Of a stretch of DNA of 64,000 nt, positions 51,233-58,841 are shown one piece after another (position 1 is the stretch's first letter; the number at the start of each line of letters is the position of its first letter). Under the pieces are notes generated by a model, which did not search any database, was not told the origin of the DNA, and worked only from the letters and a program-made list of their open reading frames with translations. Position numbers and translations under genes: made by a program. The DNA comes from JOPF136 sp963773835 (GTDB lineage Bacteria > Acidobacteriota > Terriglobia > Acidiferrales > UBA7541). Location of the stretch: contig CAVZCQ010000004.1 of assembly GCA_963773835.1 (NCBI GenBank), positions 248,001 to 312,000 of the forward strand. Reading direction: 5' to 3'.

Positions 51233-53775
51233 CCGACTACAACCCACAGGAAATCGAGCAGCGCTGGCAGGACCGCTGGGAGCGCGAAGGCGCCTTCCAT
51301 TCCGAAGCTGACCCCGCGCGCCCCAAGTACTACGTTCTCGAAATGCTCCCCTATCCCTCCGGCACCCTCCACATGGGCCACATGCGGAACTACACCATCG
51401 GCGACGCCGTGGCCCGTTTCCGCCGTCTCCGCGGCTTCAACGTCATTCACCCGCTCGGCTACGACTCCTTCGGCCTCCCCGCCGAAAACGCCGCGATGCA
51501 GCGCAACATCCACCCGCGCGAATGGACCAACTCCAACATCGCGGAAATCCGCACCGCGGCCCGCCGCTTCGGCCTCTCCTACGACTGGCGCCGTGAGCTC
51601 TCCACCTGCGAGCCCGAGTATTACCGCTGGAACCAATGGATTTTTCTCCGCATGCTCGAACGCGGCCTCGCCTATCGCAAAAAGAGCCTCGTCAACTGGT
51701 GCCCCAAGTGCCAAACCGTCCTCGCCAACGAGCAGGTGGTCAACGGCTGCTGCTGGCGCCACGACGACACTCCCGTCGAAGCACGCGACATCGAGCAGTG
51801 GTTCCTCCGCATCACCAAATATTCCGACGAGCTTCTCGACGATCTCCACCACCTCGAAGGCGGCTGGCCCGAACGCGTCATCCTCATGCAGCGCAACTGG
51901 ATCGGCAAATCACAGGGCGCGCGCGTGCAGTTTCCCGTCGAGGGGATGACCGGGCGGAGGATTGAGGTCTTCACCACACGGATTGACACCATTTATGGTG
52001 CCACGGCGGTCATCCTTGCTCCCGACCATCCGCTGCTGGATGAACTGCTGGAAGGCGCGGCAAACCGGGATCTGCTCGCCCGCGAGGCGCAGCGCCTGCT
52101 GCGGCAAGGGCTGCGCGCTGCGGACATCGCCACGGCCGAGAAGGAGGGATTTTTCACCGAGCAGTTCGCGCGCAACCCCTTCAACGCCGAGCGCCTCCCT
52201 ATCTGGGTCGCCAACTTCGTGCTTTCCGGTTACGGCACGGGCGCCGTAATGGCCGTGCCGGCTCACGACCCGCGCGATTTTGAATTCTGCAAGAAGTACC
52301 GACTCCCTATCCGCGTGGTCGTTCAACCGCTGGGTGGCACAGCCGGTCCTGACGGCGTCTCTCAAACAACGCTGTTTGCAGACACAATGTCAGAGGCCTT
52401 TGACGAACATAGCCAAGGTACCGTAGTGGACTCCGGCCCCTACTCCGGCCTCACCCCTGCCGAAGCCATCGAGCGAATGACCGCCGACGCGGAAGCCCGC
52501 GGTTTCGGCCGCCGCGAAATCGTCTTCCGCCTCAAAGACTGGGGCGTCAGCCGCCAGCGTTATTGGGGCACTCCCATTCCCGTCATTTACTGCCCCACGG
52601 ACGGCATCGTCCCCGTTCCCGAATCCGATCTCCCCGTCCGCCTTCCGCCCACCGTCAGCATTACCGGCGAGGGCCGCTCCCCGCTCGAAAGCGTCCCCGA
52701 ATTCGTCAACGTCAAATGTCCCAAGTGCGGCGGCCCCGCACGCCGCGAAACCGATACCATGGACACCTTCTTCGATTCTTCCTGGTACTACTACCGCTAC
52801 GCCGACCCGCACAACGACCGCGCTCCCTTCAATCCCTCCGTCGTCGCCTACTGGAATCCGGTGGACCAGTACATCGGCGGCATTGAGCATGCCATCCTGC
52901 ATCTGCTCTACTCGCGCTTTTTCTGCCGCGTCCTCCGCGATCTCGGCCTCGTCCGCCATTCCGAGCCCTTCTCGCGCCTCTTCTCCCAGGGCATGGTCCT
53001 AAAAGACGGCGCCGCCATGTCCAAATCCAAAGGCAACGTCGTCGGCGCTCTGGACATAGCCGCCAAGTACGGCTGCGACACCGCTCGCGTCTACACCCTC
53101 TTCGCCGCTCCCCCCGAAAAGGATCTCGACTGGAGCGAAGAAGGCATCGAAGGCTCCTGGCGCTTCCTCAATCGCGCCTGGCGCCTAATCGACCGCCACA
53201 CCTCTCGCGTAGGGGCACGGCATGCCGTGCCCTCTTCTCCTTCCTCTCCTTCTTCTCCCTCCTCTCCCCTCTCCGATACCGCCCGCTCCCTCCTCCGCCA
53301 ATCCCACCAAACCCTCCGCCGCGTAACCAACGACTACGAACTCCGCTGGCACTTCAACTCTTCCGTCGCCCTCCTCATGGAACTGGTCAACGCCCTCCAG
53401 GCCGCCGAGCCCCTTGAAAAGTCAGTCCCCGACGCCGTCCTCCGCGAAATCCTGGAAATGTTCACCCTCATGCTCGCCCCCATCGCCCCGCACATCGCCG
53501 AAGAATTCTGGCAAATGCTAGGCCACACGGACGGCCTCGCCCGTGCCCACTGGCCCTCCTATAACGAAGAGCTGGCCCGCGAAGAAATGGTCGAAATCGT
53601 CGTCCAGGTCAACGGACGCGTCCGCGCCCGCATCGAATGCGAAGCCGGCCTCCCCGAAGACCAGCTCGTCCATCGCGCCCAATCCGACCCCCGCGTAGCC
53701 CCCTGGCTCGACGGCAAACCCCTCCGCAAATCCATCGTCGTCCCCGACAAACTAGTGAACCTGGTGGTCGGGTAG
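51229..53775 (+). CDS. leuS: Leucyl-tRNA synthetase with in-frame repeat insertion
   Basis: 848 residues from GTG 51229, overlapping nfo (GTGA). Class I motif H48-M-G-H51 in PYPSGTLHMGHMRNY, Zn-like CPKCQTVLANEQV, the CP1 editing domain (about residues 225-415), and AMSKSKGN at residues 596-603 in place of KMSKSKGN. A palindrome at 53209-53232 adds VGARHAVP (residues 661-668) followed by a 13-residue Ser/Pro linker, just before the anticodon-binding helical domain (LLRQSHQTLRRVTNDYE). The linker sits at a domain border. The TAG stop is the foot of a family G repeat. Confidence 0.96.
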   Translation: MTDYNPQEIEQRWQDRWEREGAFHSEADPARPKYYVLEMLPYPSGTLHMGHMRNYTIGDAVARFRRLRGFNVIHPLGYDSFGLPAENAAMQRNIHPREWTNSNIAEIRTAARRFGLSYDWRRELSTCEPEYYRWNQWIFLRMLERGLAYRKKSLVNWCPKCQTVLANEQVVNGCCWRHDDTPVEARDIEQWFLRITKYSDELLDDLHHLEGGWPERVILMQRNWIGKSQGARVQFPVEGMTGRRIEVFTTRIDTIYGATAVILAPDHPLLDELLEGAANRDLLAREAQRLLRQGLRAADIATAEKEGFFTEQFARNPFNAERLPIWVANFVLSGYGTGAVMAVPAHDPRDFEFCKKYRLPIRVVVQPLGGTAGPDGVSQTTLFADTMSEAFDEHSQGTVVDSGPYSGLTPAEAIERMTADAEARGFGRREIVFRLKDWGVSRQRYWGTPIPVIYCPTDGIVPVPESDLPVRLPPTVSITGEGRSPLESVPEFVNVKCPKCGGPARRETDTMDTFFDSSWYYYRYADPHNDRAPFNPSVVAYWNPVDQYIGGIEHAILHLLYSRFFCRVLRDLGLVRHSEPFSRLFSQGMVLKDGAAMSKSKGNVVGALDIAAKYGCDTARVYTLFAAPPEKDLDWSEEGIEGSWRFLNRAWRLIDRHTSRVGARHAVPSSPSSPSSPSSPLSDTARSLLRQSHQTLRRVTNDYELRWHFNSSVALLMELVNALQAAEPLEKSVPDAVLREILEMFTLMLAPIAPHIAEEFWQMLGHTDGLARAHWPSYNEELAREEMVEIVVQVNGRVRARIECEAGLPEDQLVHRAQSDPRVAPWLDGKPLRKSIVVPDKLVNLVVG
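53209..53232 (+). repeat. GTAG-footed REP, family B, inside leuS
   Basis: GTAG then GGGCACGGC-AT-GCCGTGCCC, followed by a C/T-only tract that codes Ser and Pro. Confidence 0.94.
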
Positions 53776-53802
53776 CCACGGTCAGTGCTTTTCTGACCGT
53801 GG
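53772..53802 (+). repeat. GTAG-footed REP, family G, at the leuS stop
   Basis: GTAG then perfect 10-bp hairpin CCACGGTCAG-TGCTTTT-CTGACCGTGG. TAG is the leuS stop codon. Confidence 0.93.
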
Positions 53803-54010
53803 GCCTTTACCAGCCGTAGGGGCGAACCCGCGTCCCGTCCGCGCCTGCCCGCTAGCCTTTTGGCGGGTGTCCGCCCTCCGAAGCTTTAAGGTAGTAAGGT
53901 CTCCGACAAACTCGTCAATCTCGCTACGCGTTGAGCGGGAGGTTCCGTAGGTGTTGACTCGGTGCTGATTCAGAGCGCATTCCCCATGCGAGGCGATGCC
54001 TTTCGTCACT

Positions 54011-54418
54011 TCACTTTGCAAGGAGGAAGCGGACCAGCGCCATCCCGAATGCGAAGGTAAATCCGTAACCAAAACTCTCAATTTGAACTACCGCCTTGCC
54101 CCTTCGGCGCAACGCCGCACCAACCAAGGAAAGAAGCAATCCCGTAATGACAGGGCTGACCACTAGGCTGACGCCACGAATCCGGGACGGACGCACAAGC
54201 GGATGTGGTGCGACAAGAAGGCTCAATCCGCCCATCATGATGCCTAAGAGAGCGGTTCTTATTGCTGCGCGCGCGGGGCTTTCGCGCCATGGCGCATTGA
54301 AGGCTCTAGCGATCCCGCGGAAGACCGAGTCCAGCAATCCCGCTGCCGCCAGTTCAATAAACACTTCGCCAAACAATTCGGCGAAGAGAAACAGCAGTTC
54401 AAGCAGTAGCTCTCCCAT
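54011..54418 (-). CDS. Small hypothetical membrane protein
   Basis: 135 residues from ATG 54418. A first hydrophobic, acidic helix (MGELLLELLFLFAELFGEVFIEL), a short linker and three further hydrophobic stretches (RAAIRTALLGIMMGGLSLLVA, GVSLVVSPVITGLLLSLVGAAL, FGYGFTFAFGMALVRFLLAK). No named family recognised. Codon use is less GC-biased than the neighbours, which suggests recent acquisition or weak constraint. It is convergent with leuS and divergent from guaA. Confidence 0.6.
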   Translation of the reverse strand: MGELLLELLFLFAELFGEVFIELAAAGLLDSVFRGIARAFNAPWRESPARAAIRTALLGIMMGGLSLLVAPHPLVRPSRIRGVSLVVSPVITGLLLSLVGAALRRRGKAVVQIESFGYGFTFAFGMALVRFLLAK

Positions 54419-54484
54419 ACCTTCGACCGAACAATTGTGCCTCCAACTACGCAGTCATCATACTCGCCTGCTCGTCCTCCTCCT

Positions 54485-54505
54485 CCACCAGTCACCAGTC
54501 ACTCG
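54485..54505 (+). repeat. Family J tandem repeat before guaA
   Basis: CACCAGTCACCAGTCACTCG, in the short gap before guaA. Confidence 0.55.
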
Positions 54506-54541
54506 CGCCGCACCGCCAAATCACGCTACACTAGACCTCAG

Positions 54542-56116
54542 ATGAGCGTCCCCGGCGGCATCGTCATCCTCGACTTCGGCTCTCAATACACCCAGCTCAT
54601 CGCCCGCCGCATCCGCGAACGCGATGTCTTCTCCGCCATCCTCCCCTGCACCGTCTCCCTCGACGAGGTCCGCCGCTATCGCCCTTCCGGCATCGTCCTC
54701 TCCGGCGGCCCTTCCTCCGTTTACAATCCCGCCTCGCCCGCTTGCGACCCTCACGTCCTCGATCTCGGCCTGCCCGTCCTCGGCATCTGCTACGGCCTCC
54801 AATGGATCACCCACACACTCGGCGGCAAAGTCGAGCCCGCCGGCCGCAAGGAATACGGCCCCGCGCAGCTCGTCGTCCGCAACGGTTCCGAACTCTTCCG
54901 CAACATTCCTCCTTCCGTGCGCGTCTGGAACAGCCACGGCGACCACGTCGTCGCTCTCCCATCCGGCTTCCACGTCGTCGGCACCACGGACAACGCCATC
55001 TCCGCCGCCGAAGATCCCGCCCGCAAAATCTACGCAGTCGAATTTCATCCCGAAGTCCGCCACACCGAGCACGGCTCCGATCTCCTCGGCAATTTCGTCT
55101 TCGGAATCTGCCACGCTCAGCCCAACTGGTCAGGCGGCGCATTCATCGCGGAAACCATCGAATCCATCCGCGCCCGCGTCGGCAACGCCCGCGCCATCTG
55201 CGCCCTTTCCGGCGGCGTGGACTCCGCCGTTGCCGCCACGCTCGTCCATCGCGCCATCGGCTCCAATCTCACCAACGTCTTCGTGGACACCGGCCTCCTC
55301 CGCAAACACGAGTACGACCACACTCTCGACCTCCTCCGCAATCGCCTCGGCCTCAACGTCGAAGGCGTCCGCGCCGGCCCGCGCTTCCTCGCTCGCCTCG
55401 CCGGCATCACCGATCCGGAAGAGAAGCGCCGCCGCATCGGCCATGAATTCATCGCCGTCTTCGCCGAAGAAGCGCAGCGTGGGACAGACATTCCTGTCTG
55501 TCCTCCCTCTTCCTCTCCTTCCCCCATCCGCTTCCTCGTCCAGGGCACGCTCTATCCCGACGTCATCGAATCCGTCTCCGTCAAAGGCCCCTCCGCCACC
55601 ATCAAGACGCACCACAACGTCGGCGGCCTGCCCGCGGATCTCCCCTTCGAGCTCGTCGAGCCGCTCCGCGACCTCTTCAAGGACGAGGTCCGCCGCATCG
55701 GCCGCGATCTCGGCATCCCCCAGGAAATGCTTACAAAACACCCGTTCCCAGGCCCCGGCCTCGCCGTCCGTGTTTTAGGGGAAGTTACGGAAGACCGCCT
55801 CGCCACCCTCCGCGAAGCGGACGCCATTGTTGTCGAGGAAATTCGCCGTGCGGGTCTCTACGAGAAAACCTGGCAAGCCTTCGCCGTGCTCCTGCCCGTG
55901 CGCAGCGTCGGTGTGATGGGCGACGACCGCAGCTACGGCTCTACCATCGCCGTGCGCGTCGTCGATTCCGAAGACGCCATGACCGCCGACTGGACCCGCC
56001 TCCCCGCCGACGTCCTCGCGCGCATCTCCGCTCGCATCGGTAACGAAGTCCGCGGCGTCAGCCGCGTCGTCTACGACGTCAGCTCCAAGCCCCCCAGCAC
56101 CATCGAATGGGAATAG
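54542..56116 (+). CDS. guaA: GMP synthase (glutamine-hydrolysing) with in-frame repeat insertion
   Basis: 524 residues from ATG 54542. Class I amidotransferase with C83 (LGICYGLQ), H169 and E171 (EFHPEVRHTEHG); ATP pyrophosphatase P-loop S223-GGVDS in ICALSGGVDSAVAA; C-terminal dimerisation domain ending PPSTIEWE, the family hallmark. Converts XMP to GMP. A palindrome at 55482-55503 inserts RGTDIPVCPPSSSPSP at about residues 313-328, between the EF(I)AVFAEEA helix and the FLVQGTLYPDVIES block, replacing a short surface loop. Confidence 0.96.
   Translation: MSVPGGIVILDFGSQYTQLIARRIRERDVFSAILPCTVSLDEVRRYRPSGIVLSGGPSSVYNPASPACDPHVLDLGLPVLGICYGLQWITHTLGGKVEPAGRKEYGPAQLVVRNGSELFRNIPPSVRVWNSHGDHVVALPSGFHVVGTTDNAISAAEDPARKIYAVEFHPEVRHTEHGSDLLGNFVFGICHAQPNWSGGAFIAETIESIRARVGNARAICALSGGVDSAVAATLVHRAIGSNLTNVFVDTGLLRKHEYDHTLDLLRNRLGLNVEGVRAGPRFLARLAGITDPEEKRRRIGHEFIAVFAEEAQRGTDIPVCPPSSSPSPIRFLVQGTLYPDVIESVSVKGPSATIKTHHNVGGLPADLPFELVEPLRDLFKDEVRRIGRDLGIPQEMLTKHPFPGPGLAVRVLGEVTEDRLATLREADAIVVEEIRRAGLYEKTWQAFAVLLPVRSVGVMGDDRSYGSTIAVRVVDSEDAMTADWTRLPADVLARISARIGNEVRGVSRVVYDVSSKPPSTIEWE
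55482..55503 (+). repeat. Family D-type palindrome inside guaA
   Basis: GGACAGACA-TTCC-TGTCTGTCC, followed by a C/T-only tract. The copy at 56129 has GGACAGGCA/TGCCTGTCC, a paired change. Confidence 0.9.
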
Positions 56117-56128
56117 AAATACGCCGTG

Positions 56129-56150
56129 GGACAGGCATTCTTGCCTGTCC
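56129..56150 (+). repeat. Family D-type palindrome after guaA
   Basis: GGACAGGCA-TTCT-TGCCTGTCC, 12 bases after the guaA stop. Confidence 0.9.
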
Positions 56151-56314
56151 TCTGGAGGCCCCGGCTCGCAGGTCCCCAAGCATCATCGTATGGGAATAGA
56201 AATACGCCAGACGGAAGGGAAGGGACCTTCCGCCATTCACACCGGCCATCGAACCGCCCTCCTGCGCACCCCAAGCACGCTAGAAGGGACAGTCCTCAGG
56301 TACGCCGCGCGCGT

Positions 56315-56695
56315 CTAGGCAGCCGCGCGCCGCGCCAGCTTCTGCGCCATGAAGAACAGAAGCTTCCGGTCCTTATCGTCGATCTTCCCCAGCAGCCGGC
56401 GGAAACGCGTGAGCGTCCGCGCGTCCTTCCCCGCGCTGCCCCATATGATGTCGTCTGCCGACCGGCGCCGCGGGAGTTTCGGCAGCACTGGCGGCTGTTC
56501 GCCATCATAAAACATTTGGTAGAGTGGTACCTCGAGAGCGCGTGCGATCTTCTCGATCGTGTCCAGCGCGGGCACGGTGTGCCCGTTCTCGACACGCGAG
56601 ATGTAGCACCGCAGCAGGCCGGTGCGCTTCTCGATGTCCCCCTGGGAGAGTTTCTTGTCTTCTCTGAGTGAGCGGATACGGTCACCGATAATCAT
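56315..56695 (-). CDS. XRE-family (helix-turn-helix) transcriptional regulator
   Basis: 126 residues. An HTH_3 domain fills residues 4-58: IGDRIRSLREDKKLSQGDIEKRTGLLRCYISRVENGHTVPALDTIEKIARALEVPLYQMFY. The C-terminal 65 residues (RRRSADDIIWGSAGKDARTLTRFRRLLGKIDDKDRKLLFFMAQKLARR) are helical and basic with no known domain recognised. Probably a DNA-binding repressor or regulator. It diverges from an ECF sigma factor gene and has its own near-leaderless promoter. Confidence 0.9.
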   Translation of the reverse strand: MIIGDRIRSLREDKKLSQGDIEKRTGLLRCYISRVENGHTVPALDTIEKIARALEVPLYQMFYDGEQPPVLPKLPRRRSADDIIWGSAGKDARTLTRFRRLLGKIDDKDRKLLFFMAQKLARRAAA

Positions 56696-56701
56696 GCCGC
56701 C

Positions 56702-56730
56702 ATTACATCATAACTATACGTGCTCTGCAA
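56702..56730 (-). promoter_or_regulatory. Near-leaderless promoter of the XRE regulator
   Basis: Minus strand: TTGCAG (56725-56730), 17-base spacer, TGTAAT (56702-56707) preceded by TGA, giving an extended -10. Only six bases separate the -10 from the ATG at 56695. Confidence 0.65.
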
Positions 56731-56886
56731 GCCCCCTCTGCGCTCTCCACAGAGCTTTCCACAGCCTCTTCCCGCCCTCATCGGCTCACTGATCCGGCCT
56801 CCCGTCTCATCTCCTCTGTTCCGCCCCGATACACCCCGCCTGACCCGTCTTTCGTCCTCTCCTCCCCATTCTTCTCCCCTGGCTAC

Positions 56887-57636
56887 ATGCCCCCATCCTG
56901 CTGTAACCTGTTGCTCTTGCGGCGCGTCCCACCCGACGGAGTGAATTTGGCTCTCGCACAACCGCGCATTGCGCCGGCTCGCCCCCTGGCCTCGGGCCCC
57001 AGGGCCGAGGAATCTGACTGCATCCGCAGGGCCCAGCAAGGCGACGTCTCCGCCTTCGAAGATCTCGTCCGCCTCCACCAGCGCCGCGTCATCGGCGTCG
57101 TCGCAGGCATTCTCCGCTGGAACGAAGACATCGAAGACATCTCCCAGCAGGTCTTCCTCAAAGTCTTCCTGGCCATCCGCCGTTTCGACGGCCGCTCCAG
57201 TTTCGGCACCTGGCTTTACAAAATCACCGTCAACGAGACCTACGACTACCTCCGCAAACGCAAGGCCCGCAAGCTCGTTTACGAATCCGACCTCACCGAC
57301 GAGCAGCAGGAGATGCTTACCCAGCTTCCCCCCGGCGATTCCGCTCCCGGCGCTCTCGAGCATTCGGAATCCCGCCAGGCCGTCGAACGCCTCCTCGCAC
57401 AGCTCGCTCCCGAGGAGCGCATGATGATCGTTCTCAAGGAAGTGGAAGGTTATTCCGTCCAGGAAATCAGCGAGGCTCTCAATATGAACCCCAATACCGT
57501 CAAGGTGCGCATGTTTCGCGCGCGCCGCCGTCTCACCGAACTCTACCGCCGCCGCTACGGCCAGCACTCCTCCCCAACCGTGCGTCGCTCGGCCCAACCC
57601 GGGGATTCTCGCGCCCCACTCTGCGGGAGGTCCTGA
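56887..57636 (+). CDS. ECF-type RNA polymerase sigma factor
   Basis: 249 residues from ATG 56887; a GTG at 56941 is an alternative start. Sigma region 2: CIRRAQQGDVSAFEDLVRLHQRRVIGVVAGILRWNEDIEDISQQVFLKVFLAIRRFDGRSSFGTWLYKITVNETYDYLRKRKAR. Sigma region 4: LAPEERMMIVLKEVEGYSVQEISEALNMNPNTVKVRMFRARRRL. Resembles RpoE/SigW-type ECF factors. The next gene is its likely anti-sigma factor, then a Spy-like protein, so an envelope-stress operon is inferred. Confidence 0.94.
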   Translation: MPPSCCNLLLLRRVPPDGVNLALAQPRIAPARPLASGPRAEESDCIRRAQQGDVSAFEDLVRLHQRRVIGVVAGILRWNEDIEDISQQVFLKVFLAIRRFDGRSSFGTWLYKITVNETYDYLRKRKARKLVYESDLTDEQQEMLTQLPPGDSAPGALEHSESRQAVERLLAQLAPEERMMIVLKEVEGYSVQEISEALNMNPNTVKVRMFRARRRLTELYRRRYGQHSSPTVRRSAQPGDSRAPLCGRS

Positions 57637-57638
57637 CC

Positions 57639-58160
57639 ATGTGGCCCTTCCATCGCTCTGACCGCGCCTGCCGCGCCTTCGAGGCCCGCCTCGAAGACTA
57701 TCTCGAGTCTCTCGACTCCGCTTCTGCCGCGCGTCCCGACCCCGCTCTCGCTGCTCATCTGGCCGCCTGTTCCGGCTGCCGCGAGGCCTTCGATCTCGCC
57801 TCCCAGGCCGGCCCGCTCCTCCGCCAGGCGGGGCTCTCCGTTCCCGATTCCCTCGCCTCTGATCCCTTCTTCGCTGTCCGCGTCAGCGCCCGCATCCGCG
57901 AGCACGCCGGACGCTCCGGCGAATTCCTGCCGCAGCTCCAGACGGTTTCCCTGCGTGTCATGGCCTACGCCCTGTCGCTCGCCGTTCTCCTCGGCGCGCT
58001 TTCCGCCGCGGGAGTCACTCGCACCAGCCGCACGCCGGCCCCGCGTCTTCGCACTGCCGGTCTTCGCGCCGTTTCTCCGGAGGTGAATCCCGCTCCGGCC
58101 AATCCCGATGATGTCGTCATTGCGCTCCTCACCAGCGAGCGCGGGAGGCAACCCCGATGA
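57639..58160 (+). CDS. Putative anti-sigma factor (zinc-finger type, membrane-bound)
   Basis: 173 residues starting 2 bases after the sigma gene. N-terminal zinc motif H40-LAA-C44-SG-C47 (HxxxCxxC, the ZAS signature) inside a helical domain that would hold the sigma factor, one membrane helix (VMAYALSLAVLLGALSAAGV, about residues 107-126) and a short periplasmic tail. The layout is that of regulated-proteolysis anti-sigma factors. It overlaps the following gene by ATGA. Confidence 0.85.
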   Translation: MWPFHRSDRACRAFEARLEDYLESLDSASAARPDPALAAHLAACSGCREAFDLASQAGPLLRQAGLSVPDSLASDPFFAVRVSARIREHAGRSGEFLPQLQTVSLRVMAYALSLAVLLGALSAAGVTRTSRTPAPRLRTAGLRAVSPEVNPAPANPDDVVIALLTSERGRQPR

Positions 58161-58573
58161 AATTCAAGGCAGCCACTCTCGTTTTTGCCGTCTTCCTCAC
58201 CGGCGCCGTCGTCGGCGGCCTCACCGTCCACGTCTTCGGCGACCGCATCTGGTCCTCCAGCGCTTCCGACGCCTCCGCGCGCCTCTCCAAGAACGAGCTG
58301 CTCCAGCAGCTCAACCAGCAGCTCGATCTCACCCCCGACCAGCGCGCCCAGATCGACTCCATCATGGGCGGCACCCTCTCCGACTACAATCGCATCCTCG
58401 CCCCGCTCAGTCCCCAGCTCGAACAGGCTCGCCAGCAGGGCCGCGAGCGCATCCGCTCCGTCCTGACCCCCGGCCAGCTCCCCAAGTTCGATCTCTTCAT
58501 CCGCCATCTCGACGAGCAGCGCGCCCACTCCGAGCAACAGGCCCAGCAACCCAAACCCGCCCAGCAGAAATAG
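58157..58573 (+). CDS. Spy/CpxP-like periplasmic protein
   Basis: 138 residues. Signal peptide or anchor (residues 3-25), then ELLQQLNQQLDLTPDQRAQIDSIMGG and RERIRSVLTPGQLPKFDLFIRHLDEQ, the LTPxQ pairs that mark the Spy/CpxP/ZraP (heavy-metal sensor) fold, ending in a Gln/Pro tail. Members act as periplasmic chaperones or stress sensors. Third gene of the sigma operon by overlap, so it is likely a feedback sensor or output. Confidence 0.8.
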   Translation: MKFKAATLVFAVFLTGAVVGGLTVHVFGDRIWSSSASDASARLSKNELLQQLNQQLDLTPDQRAQIDSIMGGTLSDYNRILAPLSPQLEQARQQGRERIRSVLTPGQLPKFDLFIRHLDEQRAHSEQQAQQPKPAQQK

Positions 58574-58599
58574 CCCCAGGCTCGCCCGCTCGAGAAGGG

Positions 58600-58684
58600 C
58601 AGCGCGACGCGTTCTTTGCGTCCCGACGATTTGTGTCGGGAAGCCCTTTGAGTGCGACAGGCGCTCTGTGCCTGTCGCCTTTCC
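58600..58684 (+). repeat. Family A two-hairpin element, copy A7
   Basis: CAGCGCGACGCG, first hairpin CCCGAC/GTCGGG, core AAGCCCTTTGAGTGCGA, second 9-bp hairpin GCGACAGGC / GCCTGTCGC, ending CTTTCC. It lies 27 bases after the sigma operon. Confidence 0.88.
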
Positions 58685-58750
58685 TGTCTTTTCTTTCCTC
58701 TCCTCTTCTCTCCGCGTCCTCTGTGTCTCGGTGTCCTCCGTGTGAAGTCC
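58685..58750 (+). repeat. Family I repeat
   Basis: CTCTCCGCGTCCTCTGTGTC followed by TCGGTGTCCTCCGTGTGAAG. Confidence 0.6.
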
Positions 58751-58841
58751 CCATCCGTTCCTCGCCTTTCTCTGCTCCGCTCTGCGTCCTGTGCAACTGC
58801 CCGCCTGCCGGGGCGGGGGTTTTCCAACCCGTCTTTCCCCC

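Noticed and set aside
53782..54081. Possible 99-residue minus-strand protein after leuS
   Set aside because: Runs through the family G repeat and other repeat-like DNA, with no domain and a poor start; probably not a gene.
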